DNA of 64,000 bases from Sphingomonas lenta (GCF_002288825.1 NZ_NSLI01000005.1:62001-126000); one strand, 5' to 3'. Shown: positions 1-8,798, numbered from the stretch's first letter. Notes: a model not told the origin generated them from the letters alone. A program made the numbers and translations.

Positions 1-67
1 CGCTCCCCTCCTGCGCCTCTTCGCGTAAGGGCGGCGGCGGAGCAAGGGGCGCGGGGGCGGGACTGGG

Positions 68-271
68 CTAGCCGCCCGTTCCGCCGCGATCCCTCAGCGC
101 CTCGTCCATCTCCTCGTCGGTCATGCCGTCGTCGTCCAGCTCCTCCAGGCCGTCGGTCGCGTCGCGGCCGTCGTCCAGGCTCGACGGGCCGGCGCCGCCC
201 ATGTCGCCGCCCGCGTCGGAGCCGCTCATCGGATCGGCCATGTCGTGCATCGCGCCGCGGTCGTCGCCCAT
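68..271 (-). CDS. small acidic hypothetical protein
   Basis: A 67-residue ORF, very rich in Asp, Glu, Gly and Met and without hydrophobic segments. The C-terminal half has an acidic LDDDGMTDEEMDEALRDRG stretch. I do not recognise a family. It starts at an ATG preceded by GGAGGAAAGCGG on the minus strand, which is a good ribosome binding site and the main reason to accept it as a gene. It is transcribed away from the Nudix gene that follows. Function unknown; a soluble, probably disordered protein. Confidence 0.55.
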   Translation of the reverse strand: MGDDRGAMHDMADPMSGSDAGGDMGGAGPSSLDDGRDATDGLEELDDDGMTDEEMDEALRDRGGTGG

Positions 272-375
272 CGTCCGCTTTCCTCCGTGACGCCCTGCGT
301 TTCAGGGCGCGGGGTCAACGCTCGGGAAAGCGGTTCGAGCCGCCGTTGCGCTCGGCCGCGGGGTGGGGCACGTCG

Positions 376-861
376 ATGAGGATGGGCGTGCTCGGACGGG
401 TGAAATGGCGGCTGATGAACGCCGGCTACGCGATCCGCCGGTGCGTGCTGGCCAAGCTGCGGCTCGCCACACGGGGGTGCAAGATGATGGCGTTCGATCC
501 GGCGGGCCGGCTGCTGCTCGTGCGGCACGGCTATGGCCGGTCGGACTTGTGGATGTTGCCCGGCGGCGGCGTGGGGCGGCGCGAGTCGCCCGGGGACGCC
601 GCGCGCCGCGAGCTGGAGGAGGAGGCGGGCTGCCGGGCCGAACGCGTGGAGCTGGTCGGCGTCTACCGATCGGCGGCGGAGGGCAAGCGCGACACGATCC
701 ACCTGTTCCGTGGCGAAACGGCGGACGAGCCGCGCCCCGACGGGCTGGAGGTGATCGAGGCGCGCTTCTTCGCGCTCGACGCGTTGCCGCCGACGACCTC
801 GCCCGCGACGCTGCGGCGCGTTCGCGACCTGCGGGAGGGGACGGCGGGCGGACGGTGGTGA
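376..861 (+). CDS. Nudix hydrolase
   Basis: A 161-residue single-domain Nudix protein. The full Nudix box, G-x5-E-x7-R-E-L-x-E-E-x-G-hydrophobic, is at residues 64-86 (GGVGRRE ... RELEEEAGC). Nudix enzymes cleave nucleoside diphosphates linked to another moiety, using a divalent metal held by the box glutamates; the substrate cannot be read from the sequence. The open frame extends upstream to a TTG at 346, but the ATG at 376 (or the ATG at 382) fits better. The basic N-terminal segment of about 35 residues (WRLMNAGYAIRRCVLAKLRL) is amphipathic and is commonly seen in alphaproteobacterial members. It is a lone gene upstream of a serine hydrolase. Confidence 0.88.
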   Translation: MRMGVLGRVKWRLMNAGYAIRRCVLAKLRLATRGCKMMAFDPAGRLLLVRHGYGRSDLWMLPGGGVGRRESPGDAARRELEEEAGCRAERVELVGVYRSAAEGKRDTIHLFRGETADEPRPDGLEVIEARFFALDALPPTTSPATLRRVRDLREGTAGGRW

Positions 862-922
862 GGGGCTGGAGCCCGTACGTTTGCGGGTGCAGGATGCCCC
901 ACGACCATCGAGGGAGCCGCCG

Positions 923-2431
923 ATGCGAAGCCTAGCGATCGTTCTTGCGCTGACCGGGCTCGCCGTCCCCGTGGTGCCCGCCGCCGCGCAGGAGCAGGCG
1001 CCGAAAGACGCCGGCTACGCGCAACTCGACCCGATCTTCGCCGAGTTCCAGCGGGAGAACCACATACCGGGCCTGGTGTACGGCGTCGTGGCGGACGGTC
1101 GGCTCGCGCACGTACGCGCGTTCGGCGTGCAGGACCTGAAGGCGCGGCGGCCCGTCACGCCCGACAGCCTGTTCCGCATCGCGTCCATGACTAAGGCGTT
1201 CACGGCGCTGGCCGTGCTGTCGCTGCGCGACCGGGGGCGGCTCTCGCTCGACGCGCCCATCGAGACCTACGTTCCCGAGCTCAGGGGCTGGCGCTACCCG
1301 ACCGCCGACTCGCCGCGCATCCGCGTGCGCGACCTGCTCCACCACACGGCCGGCTTCGTCACCGACGACCCCTGGGGCGACCGGCAGACGCCGATGCCGG
1401 AGGGCGAGTTCACGCGGATGCTGAAGGTCGGCGTGCCGTTCACGCGGCCGCCGGGGCTGCGGATGGAGTATAGCAATTTCGGCTACGCGCTGCTCGGCCG
1501 CGTCGTCGCCAACGCGTCGGGCGTGCCCTACCGGACCTATGTCGAGCGCACGCTGCTCGCGCCGCTCGGCATGCGGTCGAGCGGGTTCGAGGTGACGGAA
1601 CAGCCGCCTGAGCGCCGCGCGATTGGTTATCGCTGGGAGAACGGCGCCTGGGCGGAGGAGCCGACGATGCGCCACGGCGCGTTCGGCGCGATGGGCGGGC
1701 TTCAAACGAGCGCGAACGATTACGCCCGCTACGTCGCCTGGCTGCTCGCCGCTTGGCCGGCGCGCGACGGGGCGGACGCTGGTCCCGTGAAGCGGGCGAC
1801 CATACGAGAGCTGATGCAGGGCTCGAACTTCGCCGAGCAGCGCGAGCGCACGCTCGACGAGCGGCCGTGCCCGCAGAGCGTGGCGTACGGCATGGGCATG
1901 CGCGTCTTCACCGACTGCGAGCTCGGGACGGCGCTCAACCACGGCGGCGGCTATCCTGGCTATGGCTCGGGCGTGCTGTTGCTGCCCGAACACGGCGTCG
2001 GCTTGTTCGTGTTCAGCAACCGCACCTATGCCGGCGGCAGCGAGGCGCTGTGGCGCGCGGCGTCGATGCTGATGAAGGCGGGGCTGCTGCGCGACCGGCC
2101 GCAGCCGATGAGCCCGGCGCTCGCCGACGCCTACGCCGCCGCGCGAACCATGTACGCGCGCGGCGACGTCCTCGCGGCGCGCGGCAAGCTGGCCGACAAT
2201 TTCCTGCTGGACCGATCGGCCGAGAACTGGCGGCGCGAGATCGCGTCGATCAAGGCGCAGGTGGGCGCGTGCGCGGGCGAGATGCCGCCGTTCCCGCGCA
2301 GCGCGCTGTCGGCGAACTTCCGCTGGGTGTGCGAGCGCGGCACGGTGGACGGTTTCCTGCTGCTCGCGCCCACCGACCCGCCCACGATCCAGCATCTGCG
2401 CCTATCGCCAACGCCCCCGCCGCCCGACTGA
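923..2431 (+). CDS. exported serine hydrolase, beta-lactamase/DD-peptidase fold (family S12)
   Basis: A 502-residue protein with a cleavable signal peptide (residues 1-22, ending PAAAQ). The active-site SxxK motif is S88-M-T-K91, a YxN-type motif appears as EYSNFGYALLG, and a HxG-type third motif appears as NHGGGYPGYGSG. This is the penicillin-binding/class C beta-lactamase fold that includes esterases and D-aminopeptidases. The C-terminal extension of about 100 residues carries two Cys that could form a disulfide in the periplasm. The start at 923 is chosen because it opens the signal peptide and follows GAGGGAG; an in-frame TTG at 881 would spoil the signal. The substrate is unknown, and nothing shows that it gives beta-lactam resistance. 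Confidence 0.9.
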   Translation: MRSLAIVLALTGLAVPVVPAAAQEQAPKDAGYAQLDPIFAEFQRENHIPGLVYGVVADGRLAHVRAFGVQDLKARRPVTPDSLFRIASMTKAFTALAVLSLRDRGRLSLDAPIETYVPELRGWRYPTADSPRIRVRDLLHHTAGFVTDDPWGDRQTPMPEGEFTRMLKVGVPFTRPPGLRMEYSNFGYALLGRVVANASGVPYRTYVERTLLAPLGMRSSGFEVTEQPPERRAIGYRWENGAWAEEPTMRHGAFGAMGGLQTSANDYARYVAWLLAAWPARDGADAGPVKRATIRELMQGSNFAEQRERTLDERPCPQSVAYGMGMRVFTDCELGTALNHGGGYPGYGSGVLLLPEHGVGLFVFSNRTYAGGSEALWRAASMLMKAGLLRDRPQPMSPALADAYAAARTMYARGDVLAARGKLADNFLLDRSAENWRREIASIKAQVGACAGEMPPFPRSALSANFRWVCERGTVDGFLLLAPTDPPTIQHLRLSPTPPPPD

Positions 2432-2441
2432 GCCAGGGTCC

Positions 2442-2906
2442 TCAGTCCTGCAGACGGGGCGGCGCGTGGCCCAGGTCGGCGGGGCCGAAGGCGTCGGGCA
2501 ACAGGTCGGTCAGGCGATATTCTTCCACGCGATCACCCTGCGCGCCGCCGCAGTAGATGGGGAGGTCGCGGCCACCCATCTGCGCGGCTTCGTTGAGGAC
2601 CTGGCGACAGCGGCCGCAGGGGCGGACGGGGGCGTCGCCCGTGGCGCGGCCGGTCTCGTCCATCATGCCGCCGATCACGCCGACCGCGACCACGTCGCCC
2701 AAGCGCCCTTGCGCGTTGGCGGTGGCGATGGCGACCGTCTCGGCGCAGAGCGACAGGCCGTAGCTGGCGTTCTCGAAGTTGCAGCCGGTCACGATCGTGC
2801 CGTCGGTGAGCAGCACCGCCGCGCCGACGGCGAAGCGGGAATAGGGGGCGTGGGCGTGGGCGGCCGCTTCGCGGGCGGCCGCGAGCAGGCGGGCGGCTTC
2901 GGTCAT
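2442..2906 (-). CDS. cdd: cytidine deaminase
   Basis: A 154-residue zinc deaminase of the pyrimidine salvage pathway, converting cytidine or deoxycytidine to uridine. The zinc and catalytic motif is C54-A-E56 (LCAETVAI), with the second pair of ligands in PCGRC (C97, C100). The substrate-binding FENASYG stretch is present. Length and motifs fit the small homotetrameric type. It lies 3 bases downstream of the UPF0262 gene on the same strand, so the two are probably co-transcribed. Confidence 0.95.
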   Translation of the reverse strand: MTEAARLLAAAREAAAHAHAPYSRFAVGAAVLLTDGTIVTGCNFENASYGLSLCAETVAIATANAQGRLGDVVAVGVIGGMMDETGRATGDAPVRPCGRCRQVLNEAAQMGGRDLPIYCGGAQGDRVEEYRLTDLLPDAFGPADLGHAPPRLQD

Positions 2907-2909
2907 TAC

Positions 2910-3392
2910 TCAACCTCGGATGTGGAGCACGCAGATCAGGGTGAAGAGGCGGCGCGCGGTGTCGAAATCGACCTCGATCTTGCCGGCGAGCCGTTCGCGG
3001 AGGAGCTCGGCCGCCTCGTTGTGGATGGCGCGCCTCGCCATGTCCACCGTCTCGATCTGCTGCGGCGTGGAATGGCGGATCGCCTGGTAGTAGCTGTCGC
3101 AGATCGCGAAATAGTCGCGGATGGGGCGGCGGAAGCGGCCGAGCGCCAGGACTAGCGTCTCGAGATGGCTGTCGTCGGCGCGGTGGATATGGATGGCGAG
3201 CCGGCCTTCCTCGACCGACAGCTTGATCTTGTAAGGGCCGGCGTAACCGTCGGCGTGGGCGCGTTGCGGGGCGAAGTGGTTGCCCTCGATCAGGTCGAAG
3301 ATGGCGATGCGGCGTTCCTGCTCGATGTCGGCGGAGCGCCACAGGATCGTGCGCTCGTCGAGTTCGACGTCGATGATACGCGGATCGGCCAT
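2910..3392 (-). CDS. UPF0262 family protein
   Basis: A 160-residue soluble protein matching the alphaproteobacteria-restricted UPF0262 family, which starts with a DPRIIDVELDERTI-type segment and ends in a RRLFTLICVLHIRG-type tail. No enzymatic motif is visible and the family has no established function. It sits directly upstream of cdd (3-base gap) and diverges from dnaB, sharing the 3393-3482 intergenic region. Its presence supports an alphaproteobacterial origin. Confidence 0.9.
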   Translation of the reverse strand: MADPRIIDVELDERTILWRSADIEQERRIAIFDLIEGNHFAPQRAHADGYAGPYKIKLSVEEGRLAIHIHRADDSHLETLVLALGRFRRPIRDYFAICDSYYQAIRHSTPQQIETVDMARRAIHNEAAELLRERLAGKIEVDFDTARRLFTLICVLHIRG

Positions 3393-3420
3393 TTCGTTGC
3401 CTTAAGAGCACGCCGCGATC

Positions 3421-3429
3421 TTATCCACG
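3421..3429 (+). promoter_or_regulatory. DnaA-box-like nonamer upstream of dnaB
   Basis: TTATCCACG differs from the TTATNCACA DnaA consensus at the last base. It lies in the short divergent region between UPF0262 and dnaB. One near-match can occur by chance; no cluster of boxes is seen here. Confidence 0.25.
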
Positions 3430-3482
3430 CTTTACCGATCGTGTAGCTTGAGCGGAGCGGCGCGCGGATGCACAGGAGCGCC

Positions 3483-4979
3483 ATGGCCACGATCGCATTT
3501 CCCGCCCCGGCGCAGCCCGCGCCGGAGCCCCAGCAGCTGCCCCGCAACGTCGAAGCGGAAGCGGCGATGCTGGGCGCGATGATGATCGACAACCGGCTGG
3601 CCGACGACCTGATCGACCGGCTGGAGCCCGCGCATTTCTACGAGCCGGTGCACGGGCGTATCTTCGCGGCGATCAAGACGCTCAGGTCGAACGACATGCT
3701 GGCGACGCCCGTGACGCTCAGGCCGATGTTCGACGCCGACGAGGGCATGAAGGAGCTCGGCGGGCCGGCCTATCTCGCGCAGCTGACGGGGTCGGGCGCG
3801 GGGCTGATCGGCGCGCGGCAGTTCGCGCAGCAGATCTACGATCTCGCGCAGCTCCGGGCGCTGATCACCGTCGGGCGGCAGCTCGTCGAGGGCGCGATGG
3901 ACACGTCCGAAGAGGTGAACCCGCGCGCGCAGATCGAGGCGGCGGAGGAGGCGCTATATAAAGTCGCGGCCGACGGGGGTGCTGAGAGCTCGATCAAGAC
4001 GTTCGCGCAGGCGACCACCGTCGCGGTCAAGATGGCCGAGCGCGCGCTCAACTCGGGCGGTCATGTGTCGGGCATCACGACAGGCTTCGACACGGTGAAC
4101 GCCAAGATCGGCGGCATGCATCATTCGGACCTGATGATCCTGGCCGGCCGTCCGGGCATGGGCAAGACGTCGCTCGCGACCAACATCGCGTTCAACGCCG
4201 CCAGGCGCTGGATGCAGGACATGCGCGACGGCATCCCGCCCGCCGAGAGCGTGGGGGCGAAGGTCGCGTTCTTCTCGCTCGAGATGAGCGCCGACCAGCT
4301 GGCGACGCGTATCCTGGCCGAGCAGTCGCGGATCAGCTCCGAGGCGCTGCGCATGGGCAAGATCTCGAAGGCGGAGTTCGCGCAGCTGGCGGCCGCGGCG
4401 GCGGAGCTCGAGAACCTGCCGCTGTTCATCGACGACACGGGCGGCCTGTCGATCTCGTCGCTGCACACGCGCGTGCGGCGGCTCCAGCGGCGGCACAACA
4501 ACGAGATCGGGCTGGTGGTCGTCGACTATCTTCAGCTGCTGACGGGCGGCGGCAAGTCGTCGAACGAGAACCGCGTGCAGGAGATTTCGGAGATCAGCCG
4601 CGGCCTGAAGACGCTCGCCAAGGACATGAACGTACCGGTGCTGGCGCTGTCCCAGCTCAGCCGCGCCGTCGAGCAGCGCGAGGACAAACGCCCCCAGCTG
4701 TCCGACCTGCGCGAGTCTGGCTCGATCGAGCAGGACGCGGACATGGTCTGGTTCGTGTTCCGCGAGGACTATTACGTCGCCGCCAAGGAGCCCAAGCGCC
4801 CGGTCGAGGGCGACGCAGCCTCGGTGTTTGACGACCATGCGCGCTGGGCGTCCGACATGGAGCGCGTATTCGGCCTGGCCGAGCTGATCATCGCCAAGCA
4901 GCGCCATGGCGCCACCGGCAAGGTAGTGATGAAGTTCGACCCGTCGGTGACGCGGTTCAGCGACTACGCGGGATACTGA
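3483..4979 (+). CDS. dnaB: replicative DNA helicase
   Basis: A 498-residue hexameric helicase that unwinds DNA ahead of the replication fork. The N-terminal DnaB domain (LPRNVEAEAAMLGAMMID, about residues 20-120) precedes the RecA-like C-terminal domain. The Walker A motif GRPGMGKTS is near residue 222, followed by the FFSLEMSADQLATR segment, the Walker B VVVDYLQLL, and the sensor regions LALSQLSRAVEQR and LSDLRESGSIEQDAD. The start at 3483 is preferred over the in-frame ATG at 3468 because AGGAG lies 6 bases upstream. A strong hairpin covers the stop codon. No intein is present. Confidence 0.97.
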   Translation: MATIAFPAPAQPAPEPQQLPRNVEAEAAMLGAMMIDNRLADDLIDRLEPAHFYEPVHGRIFAAIKTLRSNDMLATPVTLRPMFDADEGMKELGGPAYLAQLTGSGAGLIGARQFAQQIYDLAQLRALITVGRQLVEGAMDTSEEVNPRAQIEAAEEALYKVAADGGAESSIKTFAQATTVAVKMAERALNSGGHVSGITTGFDTVNAKIGGMHHSDLMILAGRPGMGKTSLATNIAFNAARRWMQDMRDGIPPAESVGAKVAFFSLEMSADQLATRILAEQSRISSEALRMGKISKAEFAQLAAAAAELENLPLFIDDTGGLSISSLHTRVRRLQRRHNNEIGLVVVDYLQLLTGGGKSSNENRVQEISEISRGLKTLAKDMNVPVLALSQLSRAVEQREDKRPQLSDLRESGSIEQDADMVWFVFREDYYVAAKEPKRPVEGDAASVFDDHARWASDMERVFGLAELIIAKQRHGATGKVVMKFDPSVTRFSDYAGY

Positions 4980-5005
4980 TCCTCCCCGCTCTGCGGGGAG
5001 GATCA
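4977..5005. terminator. 13-bp perfect hairpin over the dnaB stop codon
   Basis: TGATCCTCCCCGC at 4977-4989 pairs perfectly with 4993-5005 across a TCT loop. It begins at the TGA stop of dnaB and lies 8 bases from the end of the convergent gene. There is no T-run, so it may be a REP-like or bidirectional processing structure rather than a classical intrinsic terminator. Confidence 0.6.
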
Positions 5006-5012
5006 GAGGAGG

Positions 5013-5555
5013 TCAGTAGGTCGACGCGGTGGTCGCCGTGCCCATGCGGGCGCGGCCGGCGTTGTGGCCGCCGTTGCGGTAGAGGATGTCCTCGACCATC
5101 GCCGGGCTGACCGTGCCGTCGTTGGTGTTAACGGAGACGAAGGTCGCGCCGCCGCGGACGCGCTCGTCATAGTAGCGCGCCTCTTCCTCGGTTGCGCCGT
5201 GCTTGGTGAAGACCTCGTTCAACGCGCCGGCCGTAGCGCCCAGCGCGCCGCCGATCGCCATGGCTTCGGGAACGGCACCCGCGGCGATCGCGCCGATGGC
5301 CGCGAGCGGGCCGACGCCGGGGATGGCGAGCGCCGCGACGCCGAGGCCCGCGCCGAGCGCGCCGCCGCCGAGCAGGCCGCGCAGGATGCTGCCGCCATGG
5401 GTGTGCGTCTCGCCTGTGCCGCTCGTCTCGGTGGTCTTACCGTCGTGGCGCGCGATGATGGAGAGCGCGCGATCGGGAACGCCCGCGGCGCGCAGGTCGG
5501 CGAGCGCGCGATCGGCTTCGGCTTCGGTGTCGAAGACGGCTGAGATGTGGGTCAT
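5013..5555 (-). CDS. glycine-rich protein with general stress protein 17M-like N-terminus
   Basis: A 180-residue protein. Residues 1-45 (MTHISAVFDTEAEADRALAD...) resemble the N-terminal domain of B. subtilis YflT/GSP17M-like proteins. The middle, about residues 50-115, is a Gly/Ala-rich hydrophobic stretch (LLGGGALGAGLGVAALAIPGVG) with repeated glycines, like the glycine-zipper part of this group. The C-terminal region (EEARYYDERVRGGATFVSVNTNDG) returns to a soluble fold. The open frame extends 51 codons upstream, but the ATG at 5555 begins the conserved domain. Inferred to be a stress or envelope protein; the precise role is unknown. Confidence 0.82.
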   Translation of the reverse strand: MTHISAVFDTEAEADRALADLRAAGVPDRALSIIARHDGKTTETSGTGETHTHGGSILRGLLGGGALGAGLGVAALAIPGVGPLAAIGAIAAGAVPEAMAIGGALGATAGALNEVFTKHGATEEEARYYDERVRGGATFVSVNTNDGTVSPAMVEDILYRNGGHNAGRARMGTATTASTY

Positions 5556-5659
5556 GACTCGGTACTCCGTTGGCGGACCTGGCGTGGGTCCGGGCGCAGA
5601 ACCCGGCGCGACGGCCGGGTGTTCCGAGTGACGTGTGTTAATTCGCCAAAGCGGCGCGA

Positions 5660-6421
5660 TCAGAAGATGGGGTCTTCTCCGGGCTCGTTCGCGACGTGGA
5701 TGCCGCATTCCACCTTGTCCCAGCCGCGCCAGCGACCGGCGCGCGGGTCCTCGCCGGGCTGGACCTTGGAGGTGCAGGGCGCGCAGCCGATCGACGGGTA
5801 GCCTTGCGCCTCGAGCGGGTGGCGGGGGAGCTCGTGCTCGGCGAAATAGGCGTCGAGCGCGGCGCGGTCCCAGTCGGCGAGCGGGTTGATCTTGAGGCGG
5901 CCCTCGTCGGACTCGAAGCGGGGTAGCGCGGCGCGGGTCCTCGCCTGGTTGCGCTTGCGACCGGAGATCCAGGCGTCGAAGGGCTCCAACGCGCGGGCGA
6001 GGGGTTCGACCTTGCGCAGCTCGCAGCAGCCGTCGGGATCGTAGCTCCAGCGTAAGCCCGTCGCGTCCTTCGCCGCCAGGAGGCGCGGGTCGGGGCGGTA
6101 GACGCGCAGGTCGGTCAGCCCCAGCCGCTCGAAGAGCTCGTCGCGATAGGCCAGCGTCTCGCCAAACATCTTTTGCGTGTTGGTGAAGATGACGGGCGTG
6201 TCGGGGTCGGCCCGCGCCACCATGTGCAGCAGCACCGCCGACTCCGCGCCGAACGAGGACACGGCGGCGACGCGGCCCGCGAGCTCGCCGGTGAGGAGCT
6301 CGCGCAGCAGGTCGGGGGCGGGGACGCCTGCGAACCGCGCCTCGTACGCGGCCGCGTCCTCAGCCGTGTAGACGCGGCCGGTGTCGATCTGGTCGACGAC
6401 GCGCGCTGCGGCGCTAGCCAT
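5660..6421 (-). CDS. cysH: phosphoadenylyl/adenylyl-sulfate reductase
   Basis: A 253-residue enzyme of assimilatory sulfate reduction that reduces activated sulfate to sulfite with a thiol donor. The SSFGAES nucleotide loop is at 55-61. The cysteine pairs C132-C133 and C213-x-x-C216 that bind a 4Fe-4S cluster are both present, along with the catalytic ECGIH motif (238-242). Known family biology: the CC...CxxC pattern marks the adenylyl-sulfate-reducing (APS) type rather than the cluster-free enterobacterial PAPS type. It is last in the operon and overlaps the DUF934 gene by 8 bases. Confidence 0.95.
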   Translation of the reverse strand: MASAAARVVDQIDTGRVYTAEDAAAYEARFAGVPAPDLLRELLTGELAGRVAAVSSFGAESAVLLHMVARADPDTPVIFTNTQKMFGETLAYRDELFERLGLTDLRVYRPDPRLLAAKDATGLRWSYDPDGCCELRKVEPLARALEPFDAWISGRKRNQARTRAALPRFESDEGRLKINPLADWDRAALDAYFAEHELPRHPLEAQGYPSIGCAPCTSKVQPGEDPRAGRWRGWDKVECGIHVANEPGEDPIF

Positions 6422-6878
6422 GCCGCAGCTTCCAGACGGGGACGGCCGGGTCGGCGGCGGGTTGGTAGTGGTGCTCGTAGCGGTCGAGCGCGCGGCGGAG
6501 TGCGGCGGCGTCGATCTCCGCTTCGGGGGCGAAACTGTCGAAGCCGCAGCGGCGCATAAAGGGAATCTGGTCGACGAGCACGTCGCCCGCGGCGCGGAGC
6601 TCGCCCTTGTAGCCCGCCTCGCGCAGGATGCGCGCGGCGGAGTAGCCGCGTCCGTCGCGGAAGGTAGGGAAGCCGACCTCGACGAGCGCGATGTGGTCGA
6701 GATGCGGCAGGAGCGCGCGCGCGTCGTCGCCGGCCTCCAGGCGGACGGCGTTCGAGTTGGTCTGCCCGCCCGCCGCGACGAAGCTGTCCAGCGTGACTGC
6801 GGGCTCCTCGACGGGCGTGTCGTCGCGGAAACGGAGCTGCGGCTCGCCGCCGATGGAGGTCTGGTCAGGATCAGCCAT
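6414..6878 (-). CDS. DUF934 family protein of the sulfur assimilation operon
   Basis: A 154-residue soluble protein of the DUF934 family, with the conserved HLDHIALVEVGFPTFRDGRGYS segment and the FDSFAPEAEID tail region. It overlaps cysI by 8 bases (start ATG inside the cysI end) and cysH by 8 bases, so it is almost certainly translated with them. DUF934 genes are a regular partner of ferredoxin-type sulfite reductases in proteobacteria, but no activity is established. An earlier in-frame start at 6911 would run deep into cysI; 6878 is preferred. Confidence 0.9.
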   Translation of the reverse strand: MADPDQTSIGGEPQLRFRDDTPVEEPAVTLDSFVAAGGQTNSNAVRLEAGDDARALLPHLDHIALVEVGFPTFRDGRGYSAARILREAGYKGELRAAGDVLVDQIPFMRRCGFDSFAPEAEIDAAALRRALDRYEHHYQPAADPAVPVWKLRHG

Positions 6879-8502
6879 AGATCGCCTCCTTGAACGGCTG
6901 GAAGCCGACACGGCGATAGGTGTCGAGGAAGCGTTCGCCGGGCTCGCGGGTCTGGAGATACTTGTCGGTCACGCGCTCGATCGCGTCGACAACGCCGTCC
7001 TCGTCGAAGCCGGGGCCGGTGATCTTGCCGAGCGACACGTCCTCCGCGCCCGAGCCGCCGAGGAGGAGCTGGTAGTTCTCCGTCCCTTTCTTATCGACGC
7101 CGAGGATGCCGATATGGCCCGCGTGATGGTGACCGCAGGCGTTGATGCAGCCGCTGATCTTGAGCTTCAGCTCGCCCAACTCGCGCTGGCGGCCGCGGTC
7201 GGCGAAGCGGGTGGCGATCTTCTGCGCGATCGGAATCGAGCGGGCGTTCGCCAGCGAGCAATAGTCGAGGCCGGGGCAGGCGATGATGTCGGTGATAAGA
7301 TCGAGATTGGGCTCGGCCAGCCCCGCGTCGGCGAGCGCCTGGTACACGGTGTAGAGGTCGGCTTCGCGGACGTGCGGCAGGACGATGTTCTGCGCGTGGG
7401 TGACGCGGAGCTCGTCGTGGCTGTACCGCTCCGCCAGGTCGGCCATGAGGTCGATCTGATCGGCGGTCGCATCGCCGGGGATGCCGCCGATCGGCTTCAG
7501 GCTGATGTTGACGATCGCGTGGCCGGCTTGCTGGTGCGGCTTTACGTTCTGGTCGAGCCAGACGGCGAAGTCGGGGTCGCTCCGGTCCACGCCCTCCGGC
7601 GCGTCGGCCGCATAGGGCGGGGGTGCGAAGAAGGCGGTGATGCGCTCGAGCTCGGCCAGCGGCGGGTCGATGCCGAGGCTCTTCACATGCGCGAACTCGT
7701 CGGCGACTTGACGGCGATACTCGTCGGCGCCGAGCTCGTGGACGAGGATCTTGATGCGGGCCTTGTAGATGTTGTCGCGGCGGCCGTAGCGGTTGTAGAC
7801 CCGGAGGCACGCTTCCAGATAGCTCATCAGGTCGTCGGCGGGGACGAAGGCGCCGATCTCCGGTGCGATCATGGGCGTGCGGCCCATGCCGCCGCCGACG
7901 AAGACCTTGGCGCCGAGTTGGCCATCCTGACGCACGAGTTGAATGCCGATGTCGTGCAGCCGCATCGCCGCGCGGTCCTCGTCGGACGCGATCACGGCGA
8001 TCTTGAACTTGCGGGGCAGGTAGCTGAATTCGGGGTGGAAGGTCGACCACTGACGGATCAGCTCCGCCCAGGGGCGGGGATCGGCGACCTCGTCGGCGGC
8101 TGCGCCGGCATATTGGTCGGAGCTGATGTTGCGGATGCAGTTGCCGCTCGTCTGGATGGCGTGCATCTCGACGGTGGCGAGCTCGGCGAGGATATCGGGC
8201 GCGTCCTCCAGCTTGATCCAGTTGTACTGGATGTTCTGGCGCGTGGTGAAATGGCCGTAGCCGCGGTCGTAGCGGCGCGCGATGTGGCCGAGCATGCGCA
8301 TCTGACGCGAGGACAGTGTGCCATAGGGGATGGCGACGCGCAGCATATAGGCGTGGAGCTGGAGGTAGAGGCCGTTCATCAGCCGGAGCGGCTTGAACTG
8401 GTCCTCCGTCATCTGGCCGGCGAGGCGGCGTTGAACTTGGTCGCGGAACTCGTCGACGCGGGCGTCGACGATCGACTGGTCGTGTTGGTCGTACTGGTAC
8501 AT
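6871..8502 (-). CDS. cysI: nitrite/sulfite reductase hemoprotein (siroheme and 4Fe-4S)
   Basis: A 543-residue siroheme protein that reduces sulfite to sulfide by six electrons. It carries two ferredoxin-like and two catalytic repeats: the GHFTTRQNIQYNWI and TSGNCIRNISSD segments in the first half, and the cluster ligands in the last third as CPGLDYC and CINACGHHHAGHIG (Cx5C ... CxxxC). The genes around it (cobA for siroheme, cysH) point to sulfite rather than nitrite as substrate. No cysJ flavoprotein is nearby, so the electron donor is probably ferredoxin or an unidentified partner. The start at 8502 overlaps the DUF2849 stop by one base (TGATG). Confidence 0.94.
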   Translation of the reverse strand: MYQYDQHDQSIVDARVDEFRDQVQRRLAGQMTEDQFKPLRLMNGLYLQLHAYMLRVAIPYGTLSSRQMRMLGHIARRYDRGYGHFTTRQNIQYNWIKLEDAPDILAELATVEMHAIQTSGNCIRNISSDQYAGAAADEVADPRPWAELIRQWSTFHPEFSYLPRKFKIAVIASDEDRAAMRLHDIGIQLVRQDGQLGAKVFVGGGMGRTPMIAPEIGAFVPADDLMSYLEACLRVYNRYGRRDNIYKARIKILVHELGADEYRRQVADEFAHVKSLGIDPPLAELERITAFFAPPPYAADAPEGVDRSDPDFAVWLDQNVKPHQQAGHAIVNISLKPIGGIPGDATADQIDLMADLAERYSHDELRVTHAQNIVLPHVREADLYTVYQALADAGLAEPNLDLITDIIACPGLDYCSLANARSIPIAQKIATRFADRGRQRELGELKLKISGCINACGHHHAGHIGILGVDKKGTENYQLLLGGSGAEDVSLGKITGPGFDEDGVVDAIERVTDKYLQTREPGERFLDTYRRVGFQPFKEAIYG

Positions 8503-8798
8503 CAGATCACCCAGGAGCCGGCGTTCGGATCGGCGGGTTTGAGGGTCAGGTCGGGGCGCACAGTGGGGCCGAGCGCGCGGATGCGGTCCTTGATGTGGGC
8601 GGGGCGGGGGCCTTCCGCGGTCATCGTCGCGTCGATCACGTAGGGCGTGTTGACGCGGCGCGCGCCTTCCTCGGCATGGGCGATCGCCTCGCCCCCATCG
8701 CCCACGTCGACCGCGTCCTCGACGTGGCGGGACCAGCCCTGGCCGGTCCACCAGACCACGTCGCCGGTAGGAAGGTCGTTGCCGGTCAGCAGCTTCAC
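8502..8798 (-). CDS. DUF2849 family protein
   Basis: A 98-residue protein of the DUF2849 family with the characteristic MKLLTGNDLPTGDVVWWTGQGWS opening (GTG start) and a C-terminal TLKPADPNAGSWVI. The family occurs between the uroporphyrinogen methyltransferase and the sulfite reductase in alphaproteobacteria. Here it overlaps cobA by 4 bases (GTGA) and cysI by 1 base. The function is not established; a small accessory factor for the reductase is the natural inference. Confidence 0.9.
   Translation of the reverse strand: MKLLTGNDLPTGDVVWWTGQGWSRHVEDAVDVGDGGEAIAHAEEGARRVNTPYVIDATMTAEGPRPAHIKDRIRALGPTVRPDLTLKPADPNAGSWVI

Noticed and set aside
923..2431. Serine hydrolases as beta-lactam resistance genes
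   Set aside because: SxxK and partner motifs mark the fold only. Class C beta-lactamases and many esterases or peptidases share them, and no ampR-type gene is beside either copy.
6691..8643. 650-residue plus-strand open frame opposite cysI
   Set aside because: Low-complexity shadow; the minus strand carries siroheme and cluster motifs and overlapping operon genes.
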